From Chrysaora quinquecirrha (lineage: Eukaryota > Cnidaria > Scyphozoa > Semaeostomeae > Pelagiidae), in the NCBI GenBank assembly GCA_014526335.1, contig JACTAT010000036.1, forward strand, positions 3,370,387-3,434,386: a stretch of 64,000 nt of DNA, given 5' to 3'. Under the pieces are notes generated by a model. That model was not told the DNA's origin, made no database searches, and was given only the letters and a program-made list of their open reading frames with translations. The position numbers and the translations under genes were made by a program. Positions within the stretch are counted from its first letter, which is position 1. Every line of letters begins with the position of its first letter. This document shows, one piece after another, positions 12,693 to 24,817 of this stretch.

Positions 12693-15600
12693 TCATGACT
12701 CTACTCCAGTTAAGTTTTGGTTCTTCGATTTCAACGCACGTTCAGGCTTTGTATTCAAATTAATATCGGTTACTCTTGAACGATTTCTCCAAGGTCCTTT
12801 CCAGCATTTGAAGACATTACCAACATGTCCCTGTGGCCCCAAGATGGCGCACAAAGCAAGGAAGAAGAACGTCGAATAGACCCAACTAGTTGACATTATC
12901 AGCATAAGAAAATGGCCAACTTGAATGTACGCATATATAACAGAGGGCATCATCACCAAACCTAATTTGAGATAAAAATAGTTATAAATCAATTGCTTAA
13001 TGTAGTTGGAGCTGGTTTTAGAGATTTGGAGAAGCGGAAAATAAGGCCTTGGCAAAAAGAACATTGTTTGTGAAACATTTGCAATTTGACTGTTTAGCAA
13101 AATGTTAACAGTTTGGCCAATTTCCAAAACAATGTTTGTCAAAAATTTTTGCTTGCATCAAGTAGAGTATGTTTGTGAAATTTTTCTAATAAATTCTGCT
13201 TATGTTTGCTTGTTGTGTGAAGGTTTGTGACGTGGCCAAACGTTCAAACATTGCTTGATAACCAAATTCAAATTTTGACAAAAAATGCCTTGGTCAGGGA
13301 ATAGCATCGCGTGTAATACAAAGGTATACGCCAGGGCTAGAAGGGCTAGAACCCGTTTCGGAAGTGGTCCGTTGGAGGAAATTTTGGGCTAATTTTGAAG
13401 CAAGTATTGACGTTAAAAAACTGCAGCTTCACAATTAATTATCAGCCAGCCCCCCTGTTCTTTTTAAGACTTTTTGTACAAAGTCTGCCTGTAAGAGTTA
13501 TATTCAAGAGGCTTTAAGAACAGGGCAAGGGTAAGAACATCGCCGAAAACCTAGAAAAACAAGGCGTCACCCTTCTACCCAAATGTCGAAAAACGACTCA
13601 ATATTTCATCCAAAAGGCCTGAATTTTACACAAGCTTTAAGTTTCTATTTTCTGAGTCGACAAGTACAAGCCAATGCTTCAAAAAGGGCTCCTGAGGCAC
13701 AGGGAGGTAGTCGCCCCAATGATCCCTGGGATATGATAGCATAAGCCTGATTCAAAAGTGTCACAGGACACGACTTGATTATGCGTTCTTAAAATCACGC
13801 CCTAATTTTCCTCGACCACACCTTTTCTCCCTCCAATCTTGGATGTATGGCAATGCCACTTTAATTTTGGTGAATGAAATCTTTACAAAAGGTGACAATT
13901 TTCACTAACCTGCTAGAAAAGTCGTTAGAGTCCCCATTGCGACAGCAGAGCCAACATGCCAAAGCGAATAATGAACCCTTTCTTTTCTCGATTGAGAATC
14001 TTCACAGTTGAAATAAGCAACTCCATAATGCAATGTAAAATCAATGGATAGGCCTACAGCTACGGACATTGTCATCGATTCCAGTATATTCAACTGCCAA
14101 CCAGCGGCGACCAATGAGCCAATAGTGACACTGATTATAGCGGTAATCGCGATAACAGCGTAGAATGTGATTATTATGTTCTGTGTCGTCATTAGAAGCA
14201 CTATCGCCGATATCCCAATAGATATAGCGATAGTCTTAACAGTACCATCAGCAATGTTCTTTTGCAAATCATAGAAATACAAATTACTGATCACCCAGCC
14301 TTTATGTAGGCCAGTAGGTAGTTTGGAGAGCTTCTCATCTGCCCACCTTTTCACTTGTTTCCAGAATTCCTCCGCAGGGCCGAATTTCAAAACGTAATCA
14401 TGATTTGAATTGAATTTGAAGACAAGCGCCTTCACATTTCCATTTTTGTCGAGCTTGATTGGTAGGTTAATGGACTGAAGCTGTTTCCATTTTACGTATT
14501 CTTTTGTGCATAATCTGAACTGGTTTCCTGAAAGCGGTATAGCTTTATCACAACAAGCTTTATTGACAATAGATCCATTTAGACAAGGTCGTTTCAGATA
14601 GTCGTGGAGGTCTTCAAGAAAACACCAAGTTCCCTGATTCCGCAATTTATCGTAGAATTTCTGAGTTTTAACATCCTTGCACAGCTCCAGCATCTTCTGT
14701 TGGTTCGTCTCGATTGTTAAATTAAATGAATTGTCCCAGACGGTAGACCCCGTGCTGTCCGGGTCCAAGAAATAGCCGTTATCAACATCACGGACGCCCC
14801 ATACAAGAATAACAGGAAAAGCCAAGCCATTTGTACTCAAAGTATTATCGATCTGTAGTTTGCCTTTACAGTGGAGTCATATTTCTCGATGGAGTGATCT
14901 TCGATGAATAGCGGTGCGCTCTGAGTTGTTGGTAGGGACAGTTTCGGATAAAACGTCAACGACAGCATACCAAATACTGCCAGGATGAGAAGCAGTGCGA
15001 GCCAGCAGTATCGTAATTTGACAACAACCTTGCCGATCCAGTCCCTGAAAACGATATCAGAAAATCGCTTTATCGATTCCTTAGCGTGTTTCAGTGACGT
15101 CACGAATCTACCCTGACGTCTTCTTTCGAGATCTTCTTGGGAAATAACGGACGTTCCAGGGTGAATCTGTGCTTTGCTGTCGCTTTTCTTGCAAATAAAA
15201 GGCGCGAAGAACCGTTCCTGAACAACCATTACGGCAGGCAGCCATGTTATCATTAAGAAGTAGTTTGTTAGGATGCTTGTTCCTGCGAAAACGGCAAAGC
15301 ACTGTAATGCTGTTATACTGGAAGAAAGTCCAGCGTAAAATGCTGTTGCTGTTGTAAAGCTAGTCACGAACATAGCAGCCGTCGCATGGCCTAAGGCGTA
15401 TTCAGTCCACTGCGCAATCGTTTCGACGTCTGGCGTTCTTTTGACAAAATCTTCCCGCGCGTGTCTCCACGCTAGAACGTACACGAATATATCGTCAGCG
15501 CCAATGCCGACGACGAAGATAGCTGTCATTATGTTAAGAAACGGGAAGAAAGATAGGCCGAAAATCACTGTGTAAATCCAGTATGAAAGAATAATGGCGA

Positions 15601-18600
15601 ATCCAACAGAACTGAAACCCATTATGCTTATAAATAGTGATCCACTATAGGCCCACATAAGGCCTAAGATGAGAAAAACAGCAAGCATTATATACCAGAC
15701 ATCACTGAGTAATTGGCTGTCGTAAGCAGTGGTTTTCATATTTTCAAAATCATACGCTTCTAATGTTATACCATTTTCTTCAGGCATGTCTTTATTCTTG
15801 AATTTGTTCGCAAAAATTTCCTTCAAGAATGCTTTGCTTGGGACTATCGAACTGAAAACAACAGTGTAAGTCAGCTTGCCAATAATGTTCCGATCCTTAA
15901 TGAAGTTTTTATCAACCATAAACTTGAATATGTTGCTTACCATTATCCTGTCGTAACAGTCCAATGGGAGTGCATTACTATACCCGGATTCACAATCGAT
16001 AGTGAGGTTGCCTGCATCATAAAGAGGCTTGTATTTCTCCATCATTTTCTTCAAATTTTCAACATCTTTCTCAGTAATCTCAGCGCAACTTGATTTCTTA
16101 TTATACACAGCAGCGTAATATCCAAGAGAAATCGATGGGCAACAAGAATTTGTCGAGCCTCGTATACATTCACTATCAAAACGAGGCTCATCTCTGACTA
16201 TACTTTCTTCCATTTTACAGATTTGCTTGAGTCGTTCAGCGCTCATTAAATCCTTTCCATTAGTTGAAGAGTAGATTGTCTTTGAGGACAAATAAGGATA
16301 AGGGTGCAAAGAACAGGTCGCATTTTGCTGTTGTGCTGCTGTAGATTTCTGTGTACTTGGTAAATAAGTGCTTGTTGGAAGGCGGTCGATTCCATGCATC
16401 TCATAATAAAGATTATTATGGGATAATATTCTTCTGCTTATTAGTGTTCCTCTTGCTTCGAATCCCTAGACAATACAGAAACATAGTTGAACAACATTAT
16501 AACGAACCAGTGAATGTGACCACGGACTGTCTGACCCCCTTGATTGACTAACGAATTTGTCACAAATAGATGATTACGGAAAGGATTGTATTGGAGGGAA
16601 ACGAGATGCCCGGGGGGCACTATTCATAATTTGATTTCTGGGGACGTGCTGTCCTGAATGTACCGCTTTTCACGATTTTGGTACAAGGAAAATTTTCGAA
16701 AAATTGGTACAATAACCGGTATACATTTTCGAAAAATAAGGTCGGGTATGTTTTTTATGCTTTAGCAGGACGTCCCTTACCAAATTTGATCAAGTGCCTC
16801 TATAGATGGATCGCGTTCTATGACGGAATCTACAGTGATTCTTTAAAAGCAAGGCATCATTGATTGATGCCCCCTGACGCCATCTTTTCCTGTCCTGGTT
16901 ACGTTCAGAGTTCCTTACAACGGGATTCAACCGTAAAGGGAAACATTTTTATGCGAGACATCGCTACTTTTGTACGAAAGCAGAATATTTAGACAAGACC
17001 GCCAGAAACGGTCGAAGCTCCTTCGCTCTTTCTCCTCTGCGAAGCACACCTTTCTTTTATGCAACGCCTTTTCTGATGAAATAAAATCCAACTTACGCGA
17101 ATAAATCCAAAGGACTGATGGGCCTGGAACTGCCAATCCAATCCTGGGATTATGATTGCTCAAAAAGCCGACTTGTGCTTGCTAGTCCGCGCGAATTTAC
17201 TGTACAGTACTTTCGATCCGTGCCCGTCTATGCCTTTACTCTTCACGCTCTTTCGTACATAATTTTGGGTAGTCCTGACATTTTCAAAGCGTCCCACCTA
17301 TTCAACCACACTTGTTATAAGATTTTAGCTCGAATTTTATCAAATAGAATTTTCAAACCTCTTGCTTTTTCCGTCCAACCATCCTTCGCAACCGGACCTT
17401 TGAGACTAACAAGCGTAGCTAGAGTCAACGAAACGTAAATGACGTCATGCATTCATTTCCAGTACACTGTATCAACACACTGTAACATTAGCATATTGGT
17501 TTTGCATTGTTCTATTGTTTTCTCGGATCGTACGATTCTCAGATTTATTCTAAAGCCCTGAGAAAGTACTGCAAAAAGCAACAAAACTGTATTCTGTGTC
17601 TGTTACATTTGCTGAATTTCACGGTGTTTGTGGAAAGTGGAAGGCATTTCCCGCAGCATTAGATCTTTTGCCTATTTTCTACATCCTGTAAATTCGGTGA
17701 AATGCTCCAAAATGAAGAAAGTGCTTTCTCTACGTGCTAGCCCCTGTTCTGTGCTGTGGACTGTTCTGTTATAAGCCAATGATTGAGTAAGTTTTTCCTT
17801 TTAATATACTTTACCAAATGTTTTATTTTATAAAGAACCTAGCTCAAGATATACTTCCTTACGTTCCTTATATTTGGACATCTTTTAATTGAATTGTGTA
17901 GTACCAAAAATTCCTTATAATAGTTCCCTTGTTTTAACTGCATGTATTTAGCGCCATTGACTATATTTAAAAGAGACACTTATATGTGAGCAAATGTGGA
18001 AACCCGGGTATTAACTACTCAAGGAAAATGCCATGCACATCCACAGAACAACCAGACCAGTCTGTCCTCTGTTCCAAACTAAAACCTTTAAGTTCATCAC
18101 TCTTTGTTCATCCTATTACAGGCCTGCATAAATCGCAAAGCAACGTTGATAACAGAGATGTCTTATTTCTGTCTTTGGAATTCGGCATTCTAAACAAGCC
18201 CCCCTCTCATAAGCCCCCTAGAACATAAAAAATAAAATAAGGCCCCTAGGTACTACATAGAGCTTTCGTGGTATACACTCATTTTTTTGTAAGAAACTAT
18301 GCTCTGAGCCATATAGTAGGGTTTCTTAACTTTGAGCACAATTGGTATGGTAAAAGTTTCTTGCAGATTTTCTTAACTTAAAAGTCGAAATTTCAAAAAT
18401 TTCGAAATAAGGGTTTAATATTAAGTGTCATGTTCTTAGCAGTCAAAATATGGACGTTTTCCGGAAAATAGAAAGCTGAATTGAAAGGCGGTAATAGTTT
18501 CTTAATAGTTTCTTTTTGTTTTACATTTTAGACCATATAGAACAGTTTCTTGATTTTTATAAAAAGGCATATATAATTTCTTATAGTCGGTTTCTTATAA

Positions 18601-19788
18601 AAAAAAAACGAGTGCATGCCTAAATTGATAAGAAACCATGGGGTGCTTAGGGTTACAAGACGGCTTTGTCAATTATTTGGCTCATTTTTCTTTTTTGCCG
18701 AAAAAAATTAAGCAGTTTTCTCACAAATCGTTTCATGGCATTTTGGACCATGTTTCGGTTCTTGATACAAGAATTTCAATTTTTGGACATTCCAGTACGT
18801 CAGTCCATTCCAAAATTCCATATTCCATGTTATAAGGCATACAGAAGACAAATGCTTAGTTGACACAGTGTACTCCGAACCTCCGAACTTTCTTGGTTTT
18901 CGGATGCTCAGACAGAGCAGAGAAGAAAGGTCGAAGTCGAAAAGGTAATGATAGAAGCGTCGAAATTCAATATGGCGGTCTGTCATCATTTGGTTTTTCT
19001 TCTTCTTGAATCTTAATCTCTGAATACATTTAAAGGTGGCATACGAGCCAAATGGATTATGTTTGGTCGAAATTGCTTTGTAAAGTTCTTTGTCATTCCC
19101 CTACTCAAGATATCCGCCATCTTCCAGAAAAATGTTGCCTCGGCCCAGACCACGTTGAGACGTTATATTATTCGCCATGGATCAACTAATCGAGTCAATC
19201 AGGATAGTGGAAGTTTGGTTAGATTAAAGCCTTGGCCAAACTTCCCCAACATTACACCCAACGATTTGCGGAGCTTCATTTCGCATGTTGGCAATGTTGG
19301 ATAAAATTTTGCCTACGTTTGGCCTGGGCTTTAAGGGGATCGCAAAACTTCGCGTGCAAACACAGCGCAAAATACACACTGAATGAAAACTTGCCCAGAG
19401 GTCATCCGCTAGCAGTGACGTGACAGGCTGATGATGATGACGGAGATATAAGGAGAACTAAGAAGGCCAGGCACCATAAACGGTATCTTTGCAGGCTTCA
19501 AATAGTTATTCAATTGGTATCGCGAGTATGCCGCTTTTTGACAATTTTGCTCTATAGGGGGCAGTGGCTCCCTCTCTCACCACCATGGAGATACCAGGAC
19601 TCGAGAAAAGGCATTACCAGACTTGTTAACTTGAAATAAAGAGTTAATTTACCTTGCTTGGCAATGAAAAATCTGGCAAAGACTTAGCGCCCAGCTCCTT
19701 GACAAAACCACTGGTCCCAGCAACGATTATCATCAGAAAAGTTGAAACAAATGCTATCCAAGGATGCTTTGCGAGGAGAGTAGCATAC
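12693..19788 (-). CDS. Dispatched homologue (Patched/RND family), 5' exon missing, one frameshift
   Basis: Three exons recognised: 19788-19653, 16465-13910 and 12961-12693 (TGA stop), giving about 987 residues. Dispatched is the 12-TM transporter that releases cholesterol-modified Hedgehog from producing cells. Evidence: PDFSLPSK joined to GFEARGT across the first junction; sterol-sensing-like TM2-6; GIGADD in TM4; VGLSIDFTLHYGVAY in TM10; FLAG joined to LVMMPS; and CAILGPQG near the C terminus. The GADD and TM10 Asp fit the ion-relay aspartates known in the family. The 19788 exon has no in-frame ATG and starts at a TTTTAG acceptor in phase 2, so an upstream exon exists. One base is missing near 14853-14857: two overlapping frames join there, and restoring exon phase (2556+1 nt) needs exactly one more base. 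Product otherwise intact. Confidence 0.9.
13910..16465 (-). CDS. Dispatched main exon: first ectodomain to TM11 region
   Basis: This 2.56-kb exon carries most of the protein. Reading from 16465 it gives GFEARGTLISRR, a Cys-rich first extracellular loop (about 16400-15710), TM2-TM6 with GIGADDIFVYV near 15510-15480, a cytoplasmic linker (about 15200-15060), TM7 near 15010-14950, the second extracellular loop in the other frame from about 14855 onward, then TM8-TM11 with SIDFTLHYG near 14040-14010. It ends GTLTTFLAG at donor GTTAGT. Such a large exon next to small ones is unusual in this window. The break of frame near 14855 lies just after the sequence EKYDSTVKANY. Confidence 0.9.
18276..18614. 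mobile_element. TA-flanked MITE, gtttctta subfamily (copy 2)
   Basis: A 339-bp element, CACTCATTTTTTTGTAAGAAAC at the left and GTTTCTTATAAAAAAAAAAC-GAGTG at the right. The left flank is TA and the right flank CA (decayed TA). It lies in the first recognised Dispatched intron and is homologous to 4855-5255 (inverted) and 11615-11896. Confidence 0.8.
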
Positions 19789-19852
19789 CTAAAAGAATGA
19801 AGATTTGTGTTTCTATTGAAAGGCTCAATCAAATCAAATTGAATGGAATCGG

Positions 19853-20095
19853 GTCAAGTCAAGTCAAGTCAAGTCAAGTCAAGTCAAGTCAAGTGAAGTC
19901 AAGTCAAGCCCAGTCCAGTCCGGTCCGGTCCAGTCCAGTCCAGTCCAGTCCAGTCCAGTCCAGTTTAGTCCAGTCCAGCCAAGTCCAGTTCATTCCAGTC
20001 AGTCAATTCCAGTCCAGTCCAGTCAGGTAAAGTCGAGTAAACTCGAGTCGAATCAAATAGAATTAAATCAAATCGAATCAAATCGAATCAAATCC
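19853..20095. repeat. Pentanucleotide repeat (AAGTC/CAGTC/GAATC)
   Basis: Tandem AAGTC units pass into CAGTC units and then degenerate AATCA/GAATC units. It lies about 65 bp upstream of the 19788 Dispatched exon, within its 5' intron. The open frame of Ser/Gln/Val across it is repeat read-through. Confidence 0.95.
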
Positions 20096-20712
20096 TCAAA
20101 GCCTTCACGAAAAGGGAAAGTAGAACTAGAATTTATTTTTTGTTAAATGCCTATCAACATAAAAATAAAATGAATTCCTTGGCGATTAGAAGCTAAACTC
20201 CTTTATCCGTTCAAGGCTATGCATGTTTTGATGTTGCTTTCATAAGAAATTCGTTCTTTCATCCGTTATTTTCATTAGTAGTAGTTGACAGAGTGTAACA
20301 ACACTTTTTAAGTTAAAAAACCTTAGAATTCCACAAAACGGCCTAGTCTCAAACCCGTCTCAAACGGTTTAAAACCCTGAGTTTTATGTAACCCGGCAAC
20401 TTTTGCCGAAATGCCGTCACGAAAATGGTCGAGAAAACCGGAGAAAACTCCACTCCGCCTGCAAGAGATCAGATAACAATTTTTCTCCACAGTGCAAACA
20501 ACTTCAAATCAAAAACCAAATGGGCATTTCTTTTTCCCTGTATCAAATTCCCGATTACAGTAGTTAAACAATTAATTTCTCCTTAAATCAATGTAAATAG
20601 TCAACTATGTATTATGTATTCACCTTGATTAAAAAATACTCAAAAAAGAACCCAGGCAAACTGGGCCAATCATAAAAAACCCACAAAAACTTGAACGAAG
20701 CATTTTCAAATA

Positions 20713-20962
20713 CACTTTTTTTCGATACGCAACTGGACTTTTGGCCCAGCCCTCAAACTTGATTGAAACATCTAGTACTTTAGCACTCTCGACTGGTACC
20801 CAATAAGAAGTCTAATTTTGGCTCTTTAAATGCAACTGACAAGATTTGCAACGATAAACTGTTTTAAAAAGGCTATTTAAACCAGGCGTTTTAACAAAAC
20901 CCCCACCCCTATAATTGCTAATCTTTTGAATATGAATGAACCTGTTGCTTACTGAAAAAGTG
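20713..20962. mobile_element. TA-flanked MITE, gttgctta subfamily
   Basis: 250 bp, TA on both sides. Left end CACTTTTTTTCGATACGCAAC, right end GTTGCTTACTGAAAAAGTG. Shares CTTTTGGCCCAGCCCTCAAA with 24566-24817 and about 22755-22977. Confidence 0.8.
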
Positions 20963-22754
20963 TATATTTTTCTAACCATCTTTGTGTGACAGGGCAAGTC
21001 TCCATCGTTCAAGTACGGTACGAAAACACCCCTGTTCCTGTTGAAACGAGACCTGTTGAAATCAGACTACATATGCAACGTTGAAATGGCGATCCAAGTT
21101 ACAAAAGTGGTGTTTTTAAAACTAAACCAATTTTTGGCCACAACAGGTCGATTTATTTCTGTTACATTACTACAAGTTTTTATATATGTACTATCATAGA
21201 ATCATAAACGATAGCTTCCATATACATGTATATACATAGCTTCTATATACATGTTTTGTGAAGGAGATGACAGAGTCCCTTGGCCTTTTGAAACGACTCA
21301 CGGGTTTTACATGGTTCCTTTCCTTACCATCGTCTTATCTTTTTCCGATATTTATATTTTTCTTGTCTTGTTGAGTCGGCAGGTAAAACATGAACTTCGC
21401 AATCTTTTTTTATTTCATCCATGTTTCCAATAATTTTAATCAAAAGCAGAAGCTCAACTTTCAAACCAAACTTCCTTTTAACTATTACAACAACGTGTCT
21501 GACACAAATGTTACAATGTCAATAGATAGATCGCATGTATTTTTTTACCGTGCGGCCTCGCAGCGACAGTCTGGGGGGTATGTAGTCTGGGTCGTTTGTC
21601 GCTTGGCCATGTTGACTTAATTCACCAGACCAGAATCCCCCCACAGGAATTATCGGCCAACCAACCGAGTCAAATTTCATGGAAGTTTGATCTTCTAAAA
21701 TATTGTAAACTAATGATAAAAGCAGCCGGGCGGTAACATTACTATTAGGATATTAGGGTGGGTGCTTATTCAGACTGGGTGCCTACTCGAAGCCCTTGGC
21801 GCTTAAAAGTATATCAGAGAGCATCAGCTTGTTCGCAGCATGTTCTCAAGGCCTGGTTTCTCTATAGACATAAGCGACGGGGACGACACGGACAGCGACG
21901 TTCAAAAAACATGTCCCCATTACCTCTTTAGAGAAAGGAAAAAATGTTACCGATTTAAGCTGTTTTCTGATCCGTCCCCGTCGACGACGACTCGTTTAAA
22001 AAATGTCCCCATATCATCGTAAGCATCTCCATAGCCCCCGGGGGTACTTGATATATTTTGGGTACTGGGGACGTGCCGCCCAAAAGGGTATCGTTTTTCA
22101 TGATTTTGGTATAAACATGGGTCTTAATTTTCTGAAATTTGATATAAATATGGGTATTGGTTTATCGATGATCAGCACCCCGTACGGGGTGATCAGTACA
22201 AATTTTATTACAAACGGTCTTATTTTCGTTTGTTTTCACTTCTCTTGGTGAAGTTTCATCCGAAATGACATATTATAGTACATTTAAGCATATAATATTT
22301 TGGTATAATTTTGGGTATAAATTTTCAGGAATTTGTTATAAATATGGGTAGGCATTCTGATCCTTGGGCGGCGCGCCCCTATCCGAAACTAAGGCTTGTG
22401 ACCCCCCCGGGCCTATAGCAAGGTACGTGGAAACCAGACTTAAATCACAGGCTTGCGCTTTCCGAATTGCTCGAAAAATGTGCGTAAGAAAGATGCAAGG
22501 AGCTAGGGACTAATTTTTCTTCCCTGCAGCCAAGGTTGAAAATTGCTCCACGAATGACAAGTGGGGATTCTTGTGGAACCCTAAGGCCGATGTTACTTAC
22601 AGAGGACAGGAGGGGTCTAAGGTCTTTTGTTTGGTTTTGCGCTATTTACCAGAAAAGGTAATCTGTCACGTACAGAAATGTGCTTGTAGTTGTAGTACTG
22701 CAACAAACAACATAAGTTAAAAACAAAAAGTAGAGGCTATGAGTTTTTTCTAAG

Positions 22755-22977
22755 AGTGTAAGCAACTGAACTTTTGGTTCAGCCCTCAAAGTTGCTTCAA
22801 ATATCTTTTATTTCTGCCCTCATCGAATGACTTGTACCCCCTAAAAGACTCTCACTTTGGCTCTTTTCATGTGCTAATTGACAAGTGTGCGATGATGTAG
22901 TGGATAAGGAAAGCTATCTCAACAAAATGTTAGCCCTAGTTGCTTATTGACCAGTTGCTTACAAGAAGGTGTAGGGA
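22755..22977. mobile_element. TA-flanked MITE, gttgctta subfamily (decayed ends)
   Basis: Interior matches 20713-20962 (GGTTCAGCCCTCAAAGTTGC, GCCCTAGTTGCTTATTGACC in order). The left inverted repeat is degenerate, and the right end reads GTTGCTTACAAGAAGGTGTA. Confidence 0.65.
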
Positions 22978-23242
22978 CATTTCAGTTCCTCTTTCGTTAA
23001 CAAAGAGCTAATTCGGATAATAGTTTTGTCTATGAGAGATTTGCGGCCAGACTCGAACAGCGAATTATAGATTTGACGGGTATTAAATAGAAAGAAAGAC
23101 AAAGAAATTAAAGAATAGGACCCAATATTTGAAACGATTTGAAAAACATTCTATCTGTAAAGCCAGCGAGATAATCTTAATTGAAATCTTTTGGTTTTCC
23201 TAACTGAAAACAACGAGTAATACAGTACAATTTTTTTTAATA

Positions 23243-23575
23243 CACGTTTTTTTTTATAAGGAACACCTTTATAAGGAACTCAAGGAACTGTCGAGGCTCG
23301 GATGAACAACTAAGAAACTCTTTTTTAAAGAACAAGAGGGTTAGTACGAAAAGGAACAGAAGTACAATATATTTCCCATTGTTCTTCCCAAAAGGCTCCA
23401 TTTATACTTAAAGTTAGAAATGAAGAATAGTTTCTACGAATTTGCTGTAAAAATTAGTATTTATACATATCCCACGACAAGGAACAGTATAAGGAACTTT
23501 CAGCCTCATTTTGTTGAAAAATTAAGGAACTCCAGCCTCAACTCAGACCAAAAGGTTCCTTATAAAAAAAACGTG
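23243..23575. mobile_element. TA-flanked MITE, gttcctta subfamily
   Basis: 333 bp, TA on both sides. Ends CACGTTTTTTTTTATAAGGA and TCCTTATAAAAAAAACGTG. Interior has repeated AAGGAACT motifs in both orientations. Confidence 0.82.
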
Positions 23576-23808
23576 TAAGCATCTGGTCAATAAGCAACTA
23601 GGGCTGAGATTTTGTTAAAATTTTTGGTGAAAAGCTTTCTTTATACTGTACATCGCTGCAAACATGTCAATTACATTGAAAAGCCAGAAAAGGGGCCAAA
23701 ATAAAAGGTTTCAGGGGGTACTAGTCATTCTGCGAGGGCTGAAATACTAGATATGTTAAGCAACTCTTGAGTGCTGGACCAAAGTCGAGTTGCTTTTAAA
23801 ACGTGTTA
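23576..23808. mobile_element. MITE, gttgctta subfamily, inverted and abutting the previous element
   Basis: Reverse complement of the 24566-24817 interior (GCAACTAGGGCTGAGATTTT, AAGCAACTCTTGAGTGCTGG). It directly abuts the right end of 23243-23575, so one inserted into or beside the end of the other. A short extra copy of AAGTCGAGTTGCTTTTAAAA follows at about 23810-23830. Confidence 0.65.
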
Positions 23809-24214
23809 AGAAGTCGAGTTGCTTTTAAAACAATTTTAAAATGTGTTGAGAAGCAAAATTCTCAATTCATTTTATCGTACATTCATTGGCTAAAGCGTTT
23901 ATCCAGTGTCGGCATTCAAGATAGAAGCTGCTAGGTTTTCTCTTCATTGATCAATGAGGAACTGAAATTTTTGACAGATATCATAACTGCTCCTTTGTTA
24001 AAAAAACAGATAATAGCTTGTCTTTGACCAATGATCGTGGAGGAGATAGTCATGTGATGATGTTTTAAGACAAAACGATCAGATCAAATATACTGTTGCT
24101 ACTCCATGTAATGTGTGTGCAGTATGGTTAGGGGTGTGCAGTAGGTTCGCGGATAGTAAGGTGGGGAAATATCATGATTGCCATGGGAAGCATCTCTTAC
24201 TATGGTGGCGGAGG

Positions 24215-24515
24215 TGCAGTACGGTGGGGTCGCGGGTTCACATCATGATTGCCGCGGCGGACAGTGTCTGCACAGCGGGGGATATCTTTGAGTACGGTGG
24301 GGAATATTCAAGGTGGGGGGGGGCGAAATACGATATTATCAACTGAATCATCGTAAATCAAACACGGGAGTCTAATATGTTCAATTTTTGCAACAATCAT
24401 GGAGTCTTCTCTGGTTATAAAGCTTTAAGCTTGACTATACTGTACTCCAAGATCTCCACCCCCCACACCCGTACTGAATACCGCCACGGCAATAATGTGA
24501 CCCCACCGTACTGCA
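24215..24515. repeat. 17-bp perfect inverted repeat bounding GGTGGGG-rich DNA
   Basis: TGCAGTACGGTGGGGTC at 24215-24231 and its exact reverse complement at 24499-24515. The DNA around it (about 24110-24320 and 24440-24515) repeats GTACGGTGGGG-type motifs, suggesting a decayed inverted-repeat element. No coding potential recognised. Confidence 0.65.
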
Positions 24516-24565
24516 CATTCGCCATTGTACTCAGAGATGCCTTCCCGCGGGATTCATGGTAGCTA

Positions 24566-24817
24566 CACTTTTTTTTTTCAATATGCAACTTGACTTTGGT
24601 CCAGCCCTCAAGAGTTGCTTAACATATCTAGGATTTCAGCCGTCACAGAATGCCTGGTACCCCCTAAAACCTCTTATTTTGGCTCTTTTCTGGCTTCTCA
24701 ATGTAACTGACAATTTTGCAAGGATGTACAGTATAAAGAAAGCTATTTCACCAGAAATTTCAGCACAATCTCAGCCCTGGTTGCTTATTGAACAGTTGCT
24801 TATTAAAAAAAAAAGTG
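24566..24817. mobile_element. TA-flanked MITE, gttgctta subfamily
   Basis: 252 bp, TA on both sides. Ends CACTTTTTTTTTTCAATATG and GCTTATTAAAAAAAAAAGTG. Best-preserved copy of this subfamily in the window. Confidence 0.82.

Noticed and set aside
12589..12879. Plus-strand 96-codon frame
   Set aside because: Antisense shadow of the last Dispatched exon.
14847..14867. A 17-nt GTAAAG...ACAG segment in Dispatched as an intron
   Set aside because: Far below any plausible intron length; a one-base indel explains the frame change and exon phase better.
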